64,000 bases of DNA from Welwitschia mirabilis (lineage: Eukaryota; Gnetophyta; Gnetopsida; Welwitschiales). Made by a program: the position numbers and the translations under genes. Position 1 is the stretch's first letter. Each line of letters starts with the position of its first letter. Below are positions 1-10,573 of the stretch, piece after piece. The notes beneath the pieces are model-generated. The model did no database searches and had not been told where the DNA came from. It saw only the letters and a list, made by a program, of their open reading frames with translations. Location: positions 121,557,947-121,621,946 of the forward strand of contig JBOZIK010000001.1 in assembly GCA_051453625.1 (NCBI GenBank), written 5' to 3'.

Positions 1-1092
1 TAGAGATATTTAACACATATATTACCTTTTGTTCCTTGGTTATTTGGAGGTGATTCTAATACAGTTGAATCATCTCTTGATAAGTTGGATGAAGAGGCTT
101 TTTTCTTACATCTTTTTAAATTGGATCCTTGGTTCCAATTTAAAAATAATTTTTACTAGAAGAAATTTCTCACTCTGTCCAAAATATGCAACACCATTTT
201 ACTTAAAGTAATTTGCATTAAGCTACTTAATGGATCTATAAGTGTTTACATAGATTTTATTACTCTGCTCTTTAATTTTAGAATTTAGACTGCTTTATTA
301 ATGTTTTTAACATGATAATTTTATTAGATAATTTTTCTATTTAAGCATTTATAAAATTTTCTATTTCCTCTTAAGAGGTCATTGCTTTTTAATCTATCAT
401 AATAACTTTTAGTATAAGTGCCATATGAGGAAATAAATTCTTCATAGTTTTTAGAATCTAGAGCCTAGATCATTTGGCCTAATTGGATGGATTAGTTGGT
501 CACATCATACTCTATGTGGAATTTAAAATTATTCTTTCTCTTTTGAAAAATAAGTCATTAGATAAGAAAGATATCACTTTTGACTTAGATAAGAAAAATC
601 TCACTTTTATTCTATTATCTAGAAAGTTTTAATATTAAATAATAATCTTGTACATGATTGCTTTAATCTAATTATTTATTCTATGCTTGCTAAAGCTCAA
701 GTGCTTAATACAAAGAAAAGGATAATTTTTTAGGTATAAATTAATCTTATTAAAATTATATTTTTGTGATTATAGACTCAAGATGAAAACCCCAAAGTAT
801 TTCTTAAATTTTTGAATTACTTTAATGATGGAATTGAAATTACAACTTTATAGGATCATGATCAAATTTTTCAAAATCGTAATGACATTCTTAATTTTTT
901 TAAAGGATTATTTTCAAACTCTATTTGAAGTAAACCAGTCAATATGAATGAGTTTCAATATGTTTCTTCTTTTCCTTCCCTAGTTCTTACTATATAAATG
1001 CATCAAATGCTAGAAGTTAAAATTACTCCTAAAGAGCTCAAATAGGCTAGTTTTGATATGGTTAATGAAAAAGATCCTAGATTTGATAGTTT
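1..1092 (+). pseudogene. LINE (L1-type) ORF2, 5' portion: endonuclease to start of RT (broken)
   Basis: This is the left half of a non-LTR retrotransposon ORF2, which nicks DNA and reverse transcribes in place. Near bases 25-110 a frame reads PWLFGGDSN, the endonuclease signature that is normally 'GGDFNE'. At about 860-1092 the frame gives a leader that ends in KDPRFDS, matching the conserved 'KAPGPDGF' block at the entrance to the LINE reverse transcriptase. Several in-frame stops and frame changes make it non-functional. The ORF stops abruptly at 1092, where an LTR begins, and the next residues (GFPMMFFK) resume at 42171. The start lies left of the window. Confidence in the family is good; exact domain ends are approximate. 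Confidence 0.8.
1088..1092. repeat. Left target-site duplication of outer copia element (AGTTT)
   Basis: Five bases directly before the LTR start. The partner after the right LTR is GGTTT at 42171-42175, one transition apart. In LINE frame the ancestral GGTTT gives the Gly-Phe of the 'DGFP' block, so the duplication is supported by the coding frame of the disrupted gene. Confidence 0.82.
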
Positions 1093-1292
1093 TGCTAAAA
1101 CTTGTACACATCATGATCTCATGCTTAGGGAGTCATGAAAATCCTAGTGGTGTACTTATCTATATAAGTAGGCTTTTGTTGTGCTTATCTATATAAGCAA
1201 GCTCTTTGTTGAAATAATCATAAGAGGAGAAATAAAATTTATCTTTTAAAAATATTATGCTCTCCATTTTTGAGCTCTCTTATTTCCTAGAA
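1093..1292 (+). repeat. 5' LTR of outer copia element (~200 bp)
   Basis: Starts TGCTAAAACTTGTACAC and aligns along its length with 42000-42170, including the shared 'aataatcataagagga' and 'aaataaaatttatctttt' blocks. It carries two copies of a 'cttatctatataag' box, a plausible TATA region that is doubled relative to the right LTR and explains its greater length. The primer-binding site follows within a few bases. The exact end (1290-1294) is uncertain because the terminal CA has decayed. Confidence 0.85.
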
Positions 1293-1294
1293 AG

Positions 1295-1306
1295 TGGTAT
1301 CAGAGC
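1295..1306 (+). promoter_or_regulatory. Primer-binding site, initiator tRNA-Met type
   Basis: The 12 bases TGGTATCAGAGC are the classic plant LTR-retrotransposon site complementary to the 3' end of initiator tRNA-Met. It lies directly after the LTR, where minus-strand DNA synthesis would start, and fixes the element as + strand. Confidence 0.92.
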
Positions 1307-3103
1307 TCTGAGGCTAGGGTTCCTAACACTGTTCTTACACTTTTAGCAATTTTTTAAACACTTGGTACTTCTTGTTACCTCTTACATGACTTTCTGAGTC
1401 TTTTCATATGCATTTTTTGGATTTTTTTATTAGATCTAAAGTTTGCAACTTAGATCTAGGATTTGAAATAAATCTATTTATAGTTCTCTAGTTTTACAAG
1501 CCATTTTTAATTAATTTTTTTGTAGGATTTTACTTAGATTTATTTCTTCTAATTAATTTTTACAGGGTTGTTTATTTCTTTAAGAATTTTTTTTGTAACT
1601 ATGCTTTAAAAAATCACTTCTTTATGTTTAAATGGCTTAGAATATGTATTTTATTTTTGTTAGGCATGCCTCCTTCATTTGATAGAGATAAGACTTTATT
1701 TTTTGGCTATAATTTGTTTGCTCTTTCTTATTTTTCTGCAAGTTTCAAATTACAGAGGCATTAGTACATCATGATTTAAAGCTTTTGCATTTCTAATTTC
1801 CACAAAATATTTTTTGTTTTTCTTTTATTAATGGAGGTTGAAATATCTTCTAAAGTATCTATGTAAATACTCATTTTCCTTCTCTTTAAATTTGTAGATG
1901 TTTGAACTACTTGTGCCTCATTTGACTTTTGTGTTTAGCTCCATTACTCTTAGGTTCTTATAGTTGCAAAAGCAAGTGCACTCATCTTTATTACCTACAA
2001 ATACATATGACATGCATTTACATTTCTTGAAGCACATTCTATACAACTGCAGACATACTTTTTTCCTTCATTAATTAATGAGTTAAAATCTGACTATCTG
2101 CTTTCTCTATAATTCAAATGCATAAGAAATATGGATGTGTAATTGTAAATGTTTCTTTGCTTATTCTTTTATGCTACATTAACTTACAGAGATTAACTTA
2201 TAAAACTTTGGCCTAATTTCCATAGTGATATTTCTTCAACTAAGTATTTTTATGTTAAATTTTATAACAATTAGTCCATAAGATCATCCACCACTACCAC
2301 CTCCAAAGTAATAAAAAATCAAAGAGAGACATAGAGCTCATAAGTATTAATATATCCTAATTAAATAAGATGTTTAGACTTTTTCTTAACTACTGGTAAG
2401 TGATGAGATATAAGCAAAGATAGTAGTTTCCTCTTTTTCTAATGCTATAGGGCATTTTTTCTAGCCCAGACTTGGTGTAGTGATGGAGGAGCTTTGTTAC
2501 CATAGTGGAGGTTCTGGGTTCAATTCCTAAGTTTCTTTAAAACTTTAATCTTCTTAATTTATGTTGTATGCACATGTAGTTATTTTAAGCCATTACTCAA
2601 TCATTACCTATTTTTGTGCACATATATTTAGCTAAGCCATTGCCTTACTTTTATGCACATAGGTAGTTTTCCATTTTTAGCTATTTTGAGCTTATTTTGG
2701 ATTTTTTTTCTCTTATTTTCTTGAGTTTGTTAGGAATTTTTACACTTATAAGCCCCTAACCCAATTATTTTTAGTGGTTATTATATTTCTCAAAGGTTTT
2801 TGAACATTTTTTGCTAATTATAAGCCCTTAACCTTGTTTTTTTCCCTTCATCAAGTTAAGCCTAAGATGTGAAGCAAGATCCACTTGACTTTTCCCCCCT
2901 CTTATTTAGACTTTTTTATGATTTGGCAGATTAAGCTAAGTCTAGGATATTGAACAAGATCCACTTAGCTTAACTATATCAAGTTAGTTCTTATCTTCGT
3001 GTATGTTTTTTTGATGCATTTATTTACTTTTTCTTACATTTAAAATTTAATTTTTTGTGATTAAGGTTTAAAATCAGAAATTACCTCTTACCCTAGCCCT
3101 AAC
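1307..3103 (+). other. Untranslated leader of outer copia element, first part
   Basis: No credible coding frame. The leader contains a SINE-like head (about 2465-2540) and short direct repeats. 'gcacat' followed by a 'taagccatt' block recurs at about 2568-2665. A 'ttataagccc(c/t)taacc' block occurs at about 2748 and 2817. An 'aagatccactt' block occurs at about 2878 and 2958. The leader breaks at 3108 and resumes at 23695. Counting both parts it is about 2.8 kb, long for an element with 200 bp LTRs. Confidence 0.5.
2465..2540 (+). mobile_element. tRNA-derived SINE head with Pol III A and B boxes
   Basis: An A-box-like TGGTGTAGTGATGG (2473-2486) is followed 31 bp later by a perfect B box GGTTCAATTCC (2517-2527), the layout of an internal RNA polymerase III promoter. 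The rest of the element cannot be delimited: no clear target duplication or A-tail is seen, and the tail may be the repeated 'gcacat' region that follows. A decayed tRNA pseudogene is the alternative. Confidence 0.6.
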
Positions 3104-3108
3104 ACATC
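3104..3108. repeat. Left target-site duplication of gypsy element (ACATC)
   Basis: ACATC directly precedes the gypsy LTR. An identical ACATC directly follows the other LTR at 23690-23694. This fixes the insertion as a single 20.6 kb unit. Confidence 0.85.
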
Positions 3109-4057
3109 TGATGATGATTAATTTTGATGTAAACTTTGCTTAGTAATGAAATTTTTTCATTTTTATAATTATACATTTTAGAAAATAATAGATGTTTTTC
3201 TTTATAAATGTACTCACAAATTAATGGGTTAGTTAGTTAGTATATTAGTAGGTTAATGTACATATTTTTATTATTGAGTTACAGACACAAAATCCATTTG
3301 GTATGAAGATGAAAGAGAAGGCTAAGGAAGTGCAAAAGTAGTAAAAACTTTATCTATAAACCTATCCCTAAGGAACAAAGAAAGGGAAAAAAATATACAG
3401 GAGTATAAGAGAGGAATTACCATCAAAGGTGGGAATATTTTTGGCCACAATCTCTAGAAATAGACTTAATAAGAAAGTCAAGAAGGCGAGATCCAGCTAT
3501 CCGGCAAAGGAAAAAACAACATCTCTCATAATCTAAGGTGTTACCTGTAAAGAAAAACATAAGCCTTAGTGCATCCTTATGTAATAATCGATATTTTAAT
3601 ATTAAGCTATAAAGCATATTTTGAGTATTATTTTGTGCATGATATATTACTTGAAAAAGTAATACTATTTCTATTTGCTTCTATTTGTATAGCTAAACAT
3701 AAACCAAGATAATTAATAATACTTAGAAATACATATTATTTAGCATATCATCTAATTTTTATCATGCTTTACTACTTTCTTCGTTTCCCCCTATTGTAGT
3801 ATATGTACATAACAACTTAGCAGTAATAAACTATCCTGACTAGTTCAAGAAATTTCATCATGATATTATTGTGATGACACACTTTGAACTAAATAGTTAA
3901 ATATTAATTAGTTCTTTAGTAAGCCTTTAATTATTTTTATTTAAGGATATGAGCTTATTTTAAGTTAGTGGTAGCATAGTTTTTGCCTTTTTCTAGCACT
4001 ATTTTTTATTATTTTATAATATTCTCTGCATTTATTTCACTACATAATCACCCATCA
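3109..4057 (+). repeat. 5' LTR of gypsy element
   Basis: 949 bp, starts TGATGATGATTAAT and ends CACCCATCA. It aligns throughout with 22740-23689 at roughly 85-90% by eye, mostly transitions. Any short frames inside it are LTR sequence, not genes. Confidence 0.9.
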
Positions 4058-4060
4058 TTT

Positions 4061-4077
4061 TGGCATTAGAAGGAGGG
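4061..4077 (+). promoter_or_regulatory. Primer-binding site of gypsy element (not initiator-Met type)
   Basis: TGGCATTAGAAGGAGGG follows the LTR end by three bases, where a PBS belongs. It differs from the TGGTATCAGAGC of the copia elements here, so a different tRNA primer is implied. I cannot name that tRNA from sequence alone. Confidence 0.6.
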
Positions 4078-4104
4078 TCATTCTAAAATTAACTAGCAGA
4101 AATG

Positions 4105-4385
4105 ACAAGAACCACAATTCAATAAGATAGCCAAGGGAAATGGTAGGATAAAAGAGGTAGGTATGTTAGAGACCCTTATAAATATGATCTAGATGAGTGA
4201 AATGGAAATAAAGTTAAATCAGAAGTGGAAGAGGATGATTTTAAGCAGGATGAAGTCACCCTTGAAAAGGAGGTGAAGAAACAAACCTATCTCGAATTGA
4301 TGAATAAATTTAAGTAATAATTACATATCATTCTTACATTACTTCACTCACAAGAAGAATCTTCTCTAATAGTTTAGGTAAAAAC
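4105..4385 (+). pseudogene. Gypsy gag, N-terminal part (split)
   Basis: From an ATG at 4105 the frame reads a charged sequence beginning MTRTTIQ and later EEDDFKQDEVTLEKEV, with scattered stops. It matches no motif I can name, but it sits just after the PBS where gag starts. It is cut at 4385 by the reverse copia LTR and the frame resumes after 13115. Gag forms the capsid of the virus-like particle. Function is assigned by position only. Confidence 0.5.
4381..4385. repeat. Possible target-site duplication of nested copia (AAAAC)
   Basis: AAAAC precedes the left LTR and AAAAA follows the right LTR (13111-13115), matching at 4 of 5 bases. Low complexity makes this weaker than the other duplications in the window. 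Confidence 0.45.
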
Positions 4386-5890
4386 TGATAGGATCGAGAA
4401 CCCTAGATGGGGGGTGAATAGGGTTTTTTAAAAATTGCAATACAATATTCTAAATGAATCCATACTTAAACAAAACTTACATATAATAATTAACTAATTT
4501 AAAATGTGCATGAAATAGAAAAATGATAGGAGTAAAGCAATAATAACTGAAAGCACAAAAATACCAAAAACATGCACGCTAGATTTATAGTGATTCGGGA
4601 AATCCCCTACTCCACTCTCAATGATTAGCTTATCCCTAAGCTAAATCTTAGATATTCATTACTCCATTAGGTATTCTAGGTTCACTTGTAACCTTTACAA
4701 ATAGACTTTTCCAGGCTTAGTCTCAACCTTTTGAATGGACTTTTCAAGGCTTAGTTTCAACCTTCCACAAAGTAAAGTAGTGATGTATTGATGCCTACAG
4801 GGCAAGAAATATCACTCGTTCTTGATTCAGTAGATTTGATGGAGCTATTATCCTATAAATGTAAATGAATAAAGCTATTGATCTGACCTTGAATGTAGAG
4901 ATGATCCTAATGGTAGATCTTCTTTAGTAAAAAATATAGATGCCAAGATGTAAAAGTGAAAGTTACAATATTACAATGCTTAATTCTTCAGATCCAATAG
5001 ATTCACCTAAATGAAGATTATTCCAAAAGATTGTTTTGTTATCTATGTCTTAGCTATTTATATTAGAAGGATTTAGGTTTATTACATTTGAAATGTGCTT
5101 CCAATGATTATAAACAACTAAAAAATGACTACCTAATAGCTACATAATAGATACATAATAACTAGAAAATTTTACTTTCATTTTATTCAATCGACTACTT
5201 AAAAGTCTAGTCAATCCCATATGATGTTGTAGGCTACATAACTTGCTTGAGTGAGAAATTTGGTTGCTCTAATTTCTTATAGCTCCCTGTTCAGTCAACC
5301 CCATCTAGGTTCAGTCGACCCTAGTCTAATCACCTACTACATTATCTAGTCATCTGCTCCTTCTGATAAAATTTTTTCCAATTTTCAGCATCAGGTCCGG
5401 TCGACCCCTTCAGGTGTCTGGTTGACCCCATGATGATTGGATTAGGTATATCAGCTGCATAGTGCTCAAGTCCAGTCGACCCCATCATAAGTTCCATTGA
5501 CCCCTCAACAATTAGTTCAGGACTATTGTTCCTTGGTTTATAGATTTGGTTGACCTTATCATAGATCCAGTCGATTCCTTATCATTTAGTCTTAGGATAC
5601 TATTTATTAGGTCCTAAAATCTGGTCGACTCTGTAAAGGTCTAATTGATCCCTTACCATTCAGTTTAGAAATACTAGGTCTCAAGGTTATAGATCTGGTC
5701 AATCCCATAGAAAATTTGGTCAACCCCTAAAGAGGGTAAAAGAACTAACAGGTTTCTAGTACTCAAAAGTTAATGATTTCAATTTTATCTTTTAACCTGC
5801 AAGTAATTTAACATCTTCTATATAAGATACACAAAATTTTATATATAGAAAACATTAGTTTAATATCAATTGACAATACATAATCTAATA
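4386..5890 (-). repeat. 3' LTR of reverse-strand copia
   Basis: 1505 bp. On the + strand it runs from TGATAGGATCGAGAACC to TAATCTAATA. It aligns with 11617-13110 at roughly 86% by eye. A polypurine tract (on the minus strand) abuts its right edge, so in element orientation this is the 3' LTR. About 5200-5730 carries a dispersed palindromic motif, listed separately. Confidence 0.9.
5200..5730. repeat. Array of GGTCGACC-type palindromic motifs within copia LTR
   Basis: The motif CTGGTCGACCCCAT and decayed forms (TGGTTGACC, GGTCAACC, AGTCGACC) recur roughly a dozen times at irregular 25-60 bp spacing, in pairs ending alternately in CCAT and CCCT. The core GGTCGACC is its own reverse complement. 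The same array exists at 12400-12960 in the other LTR. Its role is unknown; it lies in the LTR body, where enhancer-like elements can occur. Confidence 0.7.
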
Positions 5891-5903
5891 ATCTCCCTCT
5901 TTG
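5891..5903 (-). promoter_or_regulatory. Polypurine tract of reverse-strand copia
   Basis: The minus strand reads CAAAGAGGGAGAT directly before the LTR start TATTAG (TG decayed to TA). This primes plus-strand DNA synthesis. A near copy with more G lies at 6324-6337. Confidence 0.8.
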
Positions 5904-6560
5904 ACATTAATGGCAAGCAATACTCAGTTGTAGAAAATTAGAACTTTAGAAAAGCTCCCCTTTACAAAATGCTTATTGCAAAATAATAATTATTTTAAAA
6001 CAAGTTAAAACATTCTGAACAATCAAATTTTTTGCTTTAAATGAAATAATTTAATATGCATATTTTAAAGTTTAAAAAGCACAACTTTATGATAAGCATA
6101 ATATGATCATGTAAACTTAAACTTTTTAAGTTAAGTATATATGATATCAAAGGAAAATATGTTGAGCATATATGATTTGCAAGTTAAGCATATATGATAT
6201 CAAAGGAAAACATGTTGAGCATATATGATTGGAAAAAACACAAAAAGATTTAAAATACCTTTTGAAATACAATTTTGTATAATATAAAAAAAAATTTAAG
6301 CATTTGAATAAACAAACAACTAATTCTCCCCCTTTTTGACATTAATGACAAAAGAGAGAAGAAGAAATTTATAGTAAAATAAGATTAGATTTTTGTACTT
6401 TTGCTGGAACAACTACAGAATCTAGAGTGTCAGGGTGTCCAAGTTTTATATTGGTTAACCAATCTCATCAGTCAACTAAATAAATGATTCAATCAACCAT
6501 CCTATAATCAGTCATGGGATAGTAAAAGAACCCAAATCATTTATGAGATAAAGAAAAGTA
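5904..6560 (-). other. 3' untranslated region of reverse-strand copia, with 53 bp tandem repeat and second PPT
   Basis: Non-coding. Two tandem copies of a ~53 bp unit with the core 'atatatgatatcaaagga' lie at 6128-6180 and 6181-6232. A second purine tract, AAAAAGGGGGAGAA on the minus strand (about 6324-6337), is followed by the same 'gacattaatg' context as the LTR-proximal PPT. Confidence 0.65.
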
Positions 6561-6569
6561 TCGAAATTT

Positions 6570-7030
6570 AGGGGTTTTATAAAAATATCTGCTAATTACT
6601 GGTCTGAAGTTATAAAATTCATAGAAATATGTCCTTTTTCAACTTAATCCCATAGGAAATGATGTCTTAGCTCAATATGCTTCATTCTTAAGTGTTGGAC
6701 TAGATTTTTTGATATATTAATAGCACTTGTGTTATCACAAAAAATAAAAAATTACTAAAAATTAACATCAAAATCTTTTAGAATTTCTTTCATCCATAAA
6801 AGATGAGTGCAACAACTACCTGTTGCAATATATTTGGCTTCTACAACAGAGAGAGAAATAGAGTTTTATTTCTTGCTTGTCCATCCTACTAAACATGAAC
6901 CTAGAAGAAAGCAATTTCCACTTGTACTTTTTCTATCATCTTTGCATTTAGCCTAATCCAAATCACTAAAACTTACAAGTTCAAAAGATGTCTCAGTGGG
7001 ATACTATAAGCCATAATCACATGTACCTTT
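6570..7030 (-). pseudogene. Copia RNase H domain (reverse strand)
   Basis: The minus frame shows the blocks 'KSTSGNCF', 'SKK*NSISLS', 'VEAKYIATGSC' and 'LLWMKEIL', the ordered signature of copia RNase H (usually SGY...F, W.SKKQ..V, AEAEY.A). The Gln of SKKQ is now a TAA stop and a Trp before it (in 'D*A') is TAG. RNase H would degrade the RNA template. It continues the RT frame from 7040-8060. Inactive. Confidence 0.85.
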
Positions 7031-7039
7031 TACATACCT

Positions 7040-8060
7040 GATTATTCTTTTTACTGCTTGAAGATATGATTCTTTTGGTTGGGATTTGTATCTTGCACAT
7101 ACTCCAATACTAAACATAATATCTAGTCTGCTTGTAGTTAAATACAATAAACTACCAATCATACTTTTATAAATTTTTTAATTTATTGATTTACCATTTT
7201 CATCTAAACTTACTTTAAATGATGTAAACGTAGGAGTGCCAGTTGGTTTTGCATTTTTTAAACCAAAGTATTTGATTAAATCTCTTGCATATTTGGATTA
7301 AGAAATAAATATTCCATCTTTCGATTACTTGATCTAAAGTTCAAGAAACATTTTAAATTCACTGAGGATACTCATTTCAAACTATTTTGTCATGATATTT
7401 GCAAATTCTTTTGATAGCTTTTCATTTGAGGCATCAAAGATAATATCATCTACATAAATCTGTATAATAATAAAATCTTTTTTTAGATTCTTTACAATCA
7501 AGGTTTTGTCTATAGTTCCTTGAATAGATTCATTTTCATTTAAAAATATAGCTAGCTTCTCATACTAAGCTCTTAGCACTTGTTTTTAATCCATACAAGG
7601 CTTTCTTAATTTTATATACGTGATTAGTTTTATGAGGAACAATAAAACCTTGTGGTTGTTCTACATAGATTTCTTCAGTTAATGTACCATTTAGAAAAGC
7701 AGTTTTTCATCCATTTGATAAACTTTTAAATTCTTAAAAGATGTAAAGGACAAAAACATTCTAATGCTATCCAGCCTTATAACAGGAGAAAAATTATATC
7801 CTATATCAATGCCTTCTATTTGATTGTAGCCTTGAGCTGCTAACCTTACCTTGTTTTTAATAATAGTATTGTCTTCATCACATTTATTTTTAAAGATTCA
7901 TTTAGTTACAATGACATTCTTATCTTTTGTACTTTCTACTAGTTTTCAAACATTATTTCTTTTAAATTATTATAGCTCATCTTACATTGTCATCATCCAT
8001 TCCTCATGAATTTCTGCTTCTTCAAATTTCTTAGATTATATCTTTGAAACATAACAAAAA
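7040..8060 (-). pseudogene. Copia reverse transcriptase (reverse strand)
   Basis: In minus-strand order: 'AAQGYNQIEGIDI' (normally RLVAQGYTQIEGIDF), 'KKALYGLK', then the catalytic box QIYVDDIIF at about 7440-7466. The two catalytic aspartates are intact, but stops (a TAG where the Trp after the YGLK block is expected) and frame breaks elsewhere inactivate it. Upstream in element order it joins the integrase segment at 8061. RT length is near the usual ~250 residues for copia. Confidence 0.88.
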
Positions 8061-9073
8061 TGAGTACATAAATTTTTCATAAATCCTTTTATCTTTATTT
8101 TTGAGTTAACCTCTCTAATAATAGATTATAAAGAATGATCTTTAAGTAGTTTGGGCTTTTTCAGTGTGCATTCCTTTACTAAAACTTCATTACTTTTGGT
8201 AGAACCTTCATTGGTTATATAACTACTGTAGTTATGAGTTCCTATTCATTTGTGTAGTTTGGTATGATGTTAATTTCATCAATTTACACATTTATTAACT
8301 CTTATATCATTAATCTTTTTTTATTAAAAACACGATAGGCTTTACCTTTAGTCGATTAACTTAAGAAAATAGATTCATCTACTTTAGACTTGAATTTATT
8401 CAAATGTTCTTCATCTTTTAGCACATAGTGTTTACTTCTAAAAACTTTAAAATATGATATATTAGGTTGTATTTATTTCCATATCTCATATGGTATTTTG
8501 TCTATACCAAGTCTAACATATACTGTATTAACAATATAGCATGTTGTACTAACTGCCTTAGTTCAAAATGATTTAGAAAACTCCTTATCATTAAGCATAG
8601 TTTATGCCATTTCTTAGAGGACTCTATTCTTTGTTTTAGCTATACCATTTTGTTGTGGGTAATTTTTGGGGCCAAAAACTGATGATCAATTCCATTTTCA
8701 ATGCAATATTTCTCAAAAAAATAATTCTCAAATTCACCATCATGATCATTTTTTATTTTATTTATGGAATACCCCTTTTCATTTTGAATTTGTTGCAAAT
8801 CTTAACCCAATTTTTGTAAGCTTTATATTTGCTTAACGAGAAAGCTACCCAAGTATATCTAGAGAATAGTCAACCATGGTAAGAAAATAATTTTTTTCAC
8901 TTAGACTTCAAGTTTGAACAGGGCCTACTAGATCCATATGAATAAGCTCTAATGGCGTAGATGTGGATGTTTGGATTTTACTTTTATATGAAGTCCTAAT
9001 TTGTTTTCACTTTTGGCATGCATCATATAAGCCTCGTTTTTCTACGTTTATCTTAAAAATGTCTTTCATGATG
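8061..9073 (-). pseudogene. Copia integrase C-terminal half and linker, duplicate unit A
   Basis: The minus frame gives 'AVSTTCYIVNTVY...DKIPYEIWK', the integrase block normally read AVNTACYVQNR..KTPYELWKG, followed by the acidic linker that precedes RT. The same ~1.0 kb recurs at 9174-10186 at roughly 85% identity. This copy adjoins RT and is separated from the other copy by a 100 bp N gap. Integrase inserts the cDNA into the host chromosome. Both copies are broken. The duplication is either real or a scaffolding effect. Confidence 0.75.
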
Positions 9074-9173
9074 NNNNNNNNNNNNNNNNNNNNNNNNNNN
9101 NNNNNNNNNNNNNNNNNNNNNNNNNNNNNNNNNNNNNNNNNNNNNNNNNNNNNNNNNNNNNNNNNNNNNNNNN
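9074..9173. other. Assembly gap, exactly 100 N
   Basis: A fixed 100 bp run usually denotes unknown gap size. The flanks are the end of duplicate unit A and the start of duplicate unit B. Confidence 0.99.
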
Positions 9174-10186
9174 TAAATGTAAGCATACAAATTTTCATGA
9201 AAACTTTTATCTTTATTTTTGAGTTAACTTCTCCAATAATGGATTCTAAAGGATGATCTTTAAGAATTTTGGGCTTTTTTGATGTGCCTTCTTTTATTGC
9301 AACTTCATTTCTTTTAGTAGAATCTTTATTGGTTGTGGAAATACTTGTAATTATGGTTTTCTCCTCATTTGTGTAGTTTGATCTTATGTCAATCTCATTA
9401 ATTTGCATATTTATTGACTCTTCTACTGTTAAGCTTCTTTTATTGAAAACATGATAGGCTTTATTTCTAGTTAAGTAATTTAAAAAGATATCTTTATTTT
9501 TCTTCAACTCGAATTTGCTCAAATGTTCTCTATCTTTTAGCACATAGTATTTACTTCTAAAGACTTTAAAATATGATACATTTGTTTATCTTCCTTTCCA
9601 TAACTCATAAGGTATTTTATCAGTACCTAGTTTAAGATATACTTNNNNNNNNNNNNNNNNNNNNNNNNNNNNNNNNNNNNNNNNNNNNNNNNNNNNNNNN
9701 NNNNNNNNNNNNNNNNNNNNNNNNNNNNNNNNNNNNNNNNNNNNNNNNNNNNNNNNNNNNNNNNNNNNNNNNNNNNNNNNNNNNNNNNNNNNNNNNNNNN
9801 NNNNNNNNNNNNNNNNNNNNNNNNNNNNNNNNNNNNNNNNNNNNNNNNNNNNNNNNNNNNNNNNNNNNNNNNNNNNNNNNNNNNNNNNNNNNNNNNNNNN
9901 NNNNNNNNNNNNNNNNNNNNNNNNNNNNNNNNNNNNNNNNNNNNNNNNNNNNNNNNNNNNNNNNNNNNNNNNNNNNNNNNNNNNNNNNNNNNNNNNNNNN
10001 NNNNNNNNNNNNNNNNNNNNNNNNNNNNGAGTTTGAGTAGGACCTACTAGATTCATATGAATAAGCTCTAATGGCATAGAGATGGATGCTTGAATTTTTA
10101 TTTTATGAGAAGTTCTAATTTGTTTTCCCTTTTAGCGTGCATCACATAAGCCTCGTTTTTCTAGATTTATCTTAGGGATTTATTTC
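9174..10186 (-). pseudogene. Copia integrase and linker, duplicate unit B (with gap)
   Basis: Second copy of the integrase-linker segment. In element order it begins with 'CDA(R/C)QKGKQ' and 'PLELIHMNLVGPTQT' (about 10080-10029; normally PLELLHIDLFGP, the start of the integrase core). It passes an N gap (9645-10028), then reads 'KLGTDKIPYELWKG' and an Asp/Glu/Lys-rich linker. A long uninterrupted linker frame (9543-9174 and beyond) makes it look less decayed than unit A. The catalytic core Asp is Asn in 'HMNL' (HIDL expected). It follows the GAG-pre-integrase block at 10203-10262. Confidence 0.78.
9645..10028. other. Assembly gap, 384 N
   Basis: Sized gap within the integrase core of unit B. 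The homologous segment in unit A is about 8545-8890. Confidence 0.99.
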
Positions 10187-10573
10187 ATGATGTTTTTATG
10201 AATAATCATTTTCAACTGATCATAATTAACATGACCTAATCATTTATACCATAGCTCTTCTTGAGGAACATTTAAAAAATAACATGTAGAAAACAATTGA
10301 TCTATGCTCTAAACATTGTCTATTCTACTTGCTCTAAGAATTACATCATTCAATTTCCATGTAAAATTTCTCATTTTGATTTATCAAAGACTACCTTATT
10401 ACCTTTGTCACAAATTTGAATAATGCTTAATAANNNNNNNNNNNNNNNNNNNNNNNNNNNNNNNNNNNNNNNNNNNNNNNNNNNNCCTCCACCAATGCTT
10501 CCAATCCCTTCTATTTTTGCTCTTCCATTATCTCTGAAAGTCATCTCTCCTCCATCAAAGTTGCTTAGTTGCT
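10187..10573 (-). pseudogene. Copia GAG-pre-integrase zinc domain region (reverse strand)
   Basis: The minus frame reads 'LWYK*LGHVNYDQL' near 10203-10262, normally LWHKRLGHVN..QL, a conserved block just before integrase that binds zinc. The His of LWHK is Tyr and an Arg codon is now a stop. Upstream residues ('GNKVVFDKSK') link to the protease at about 10600 through an N run at 10434-10485. Confidence 0.75.
10434..10485. other. Assembly gap, 52 N
   Basis: Short sized gap between the protease and GAG-pre-integrase blocks of the reverse copia element. Confidence 0.99.
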
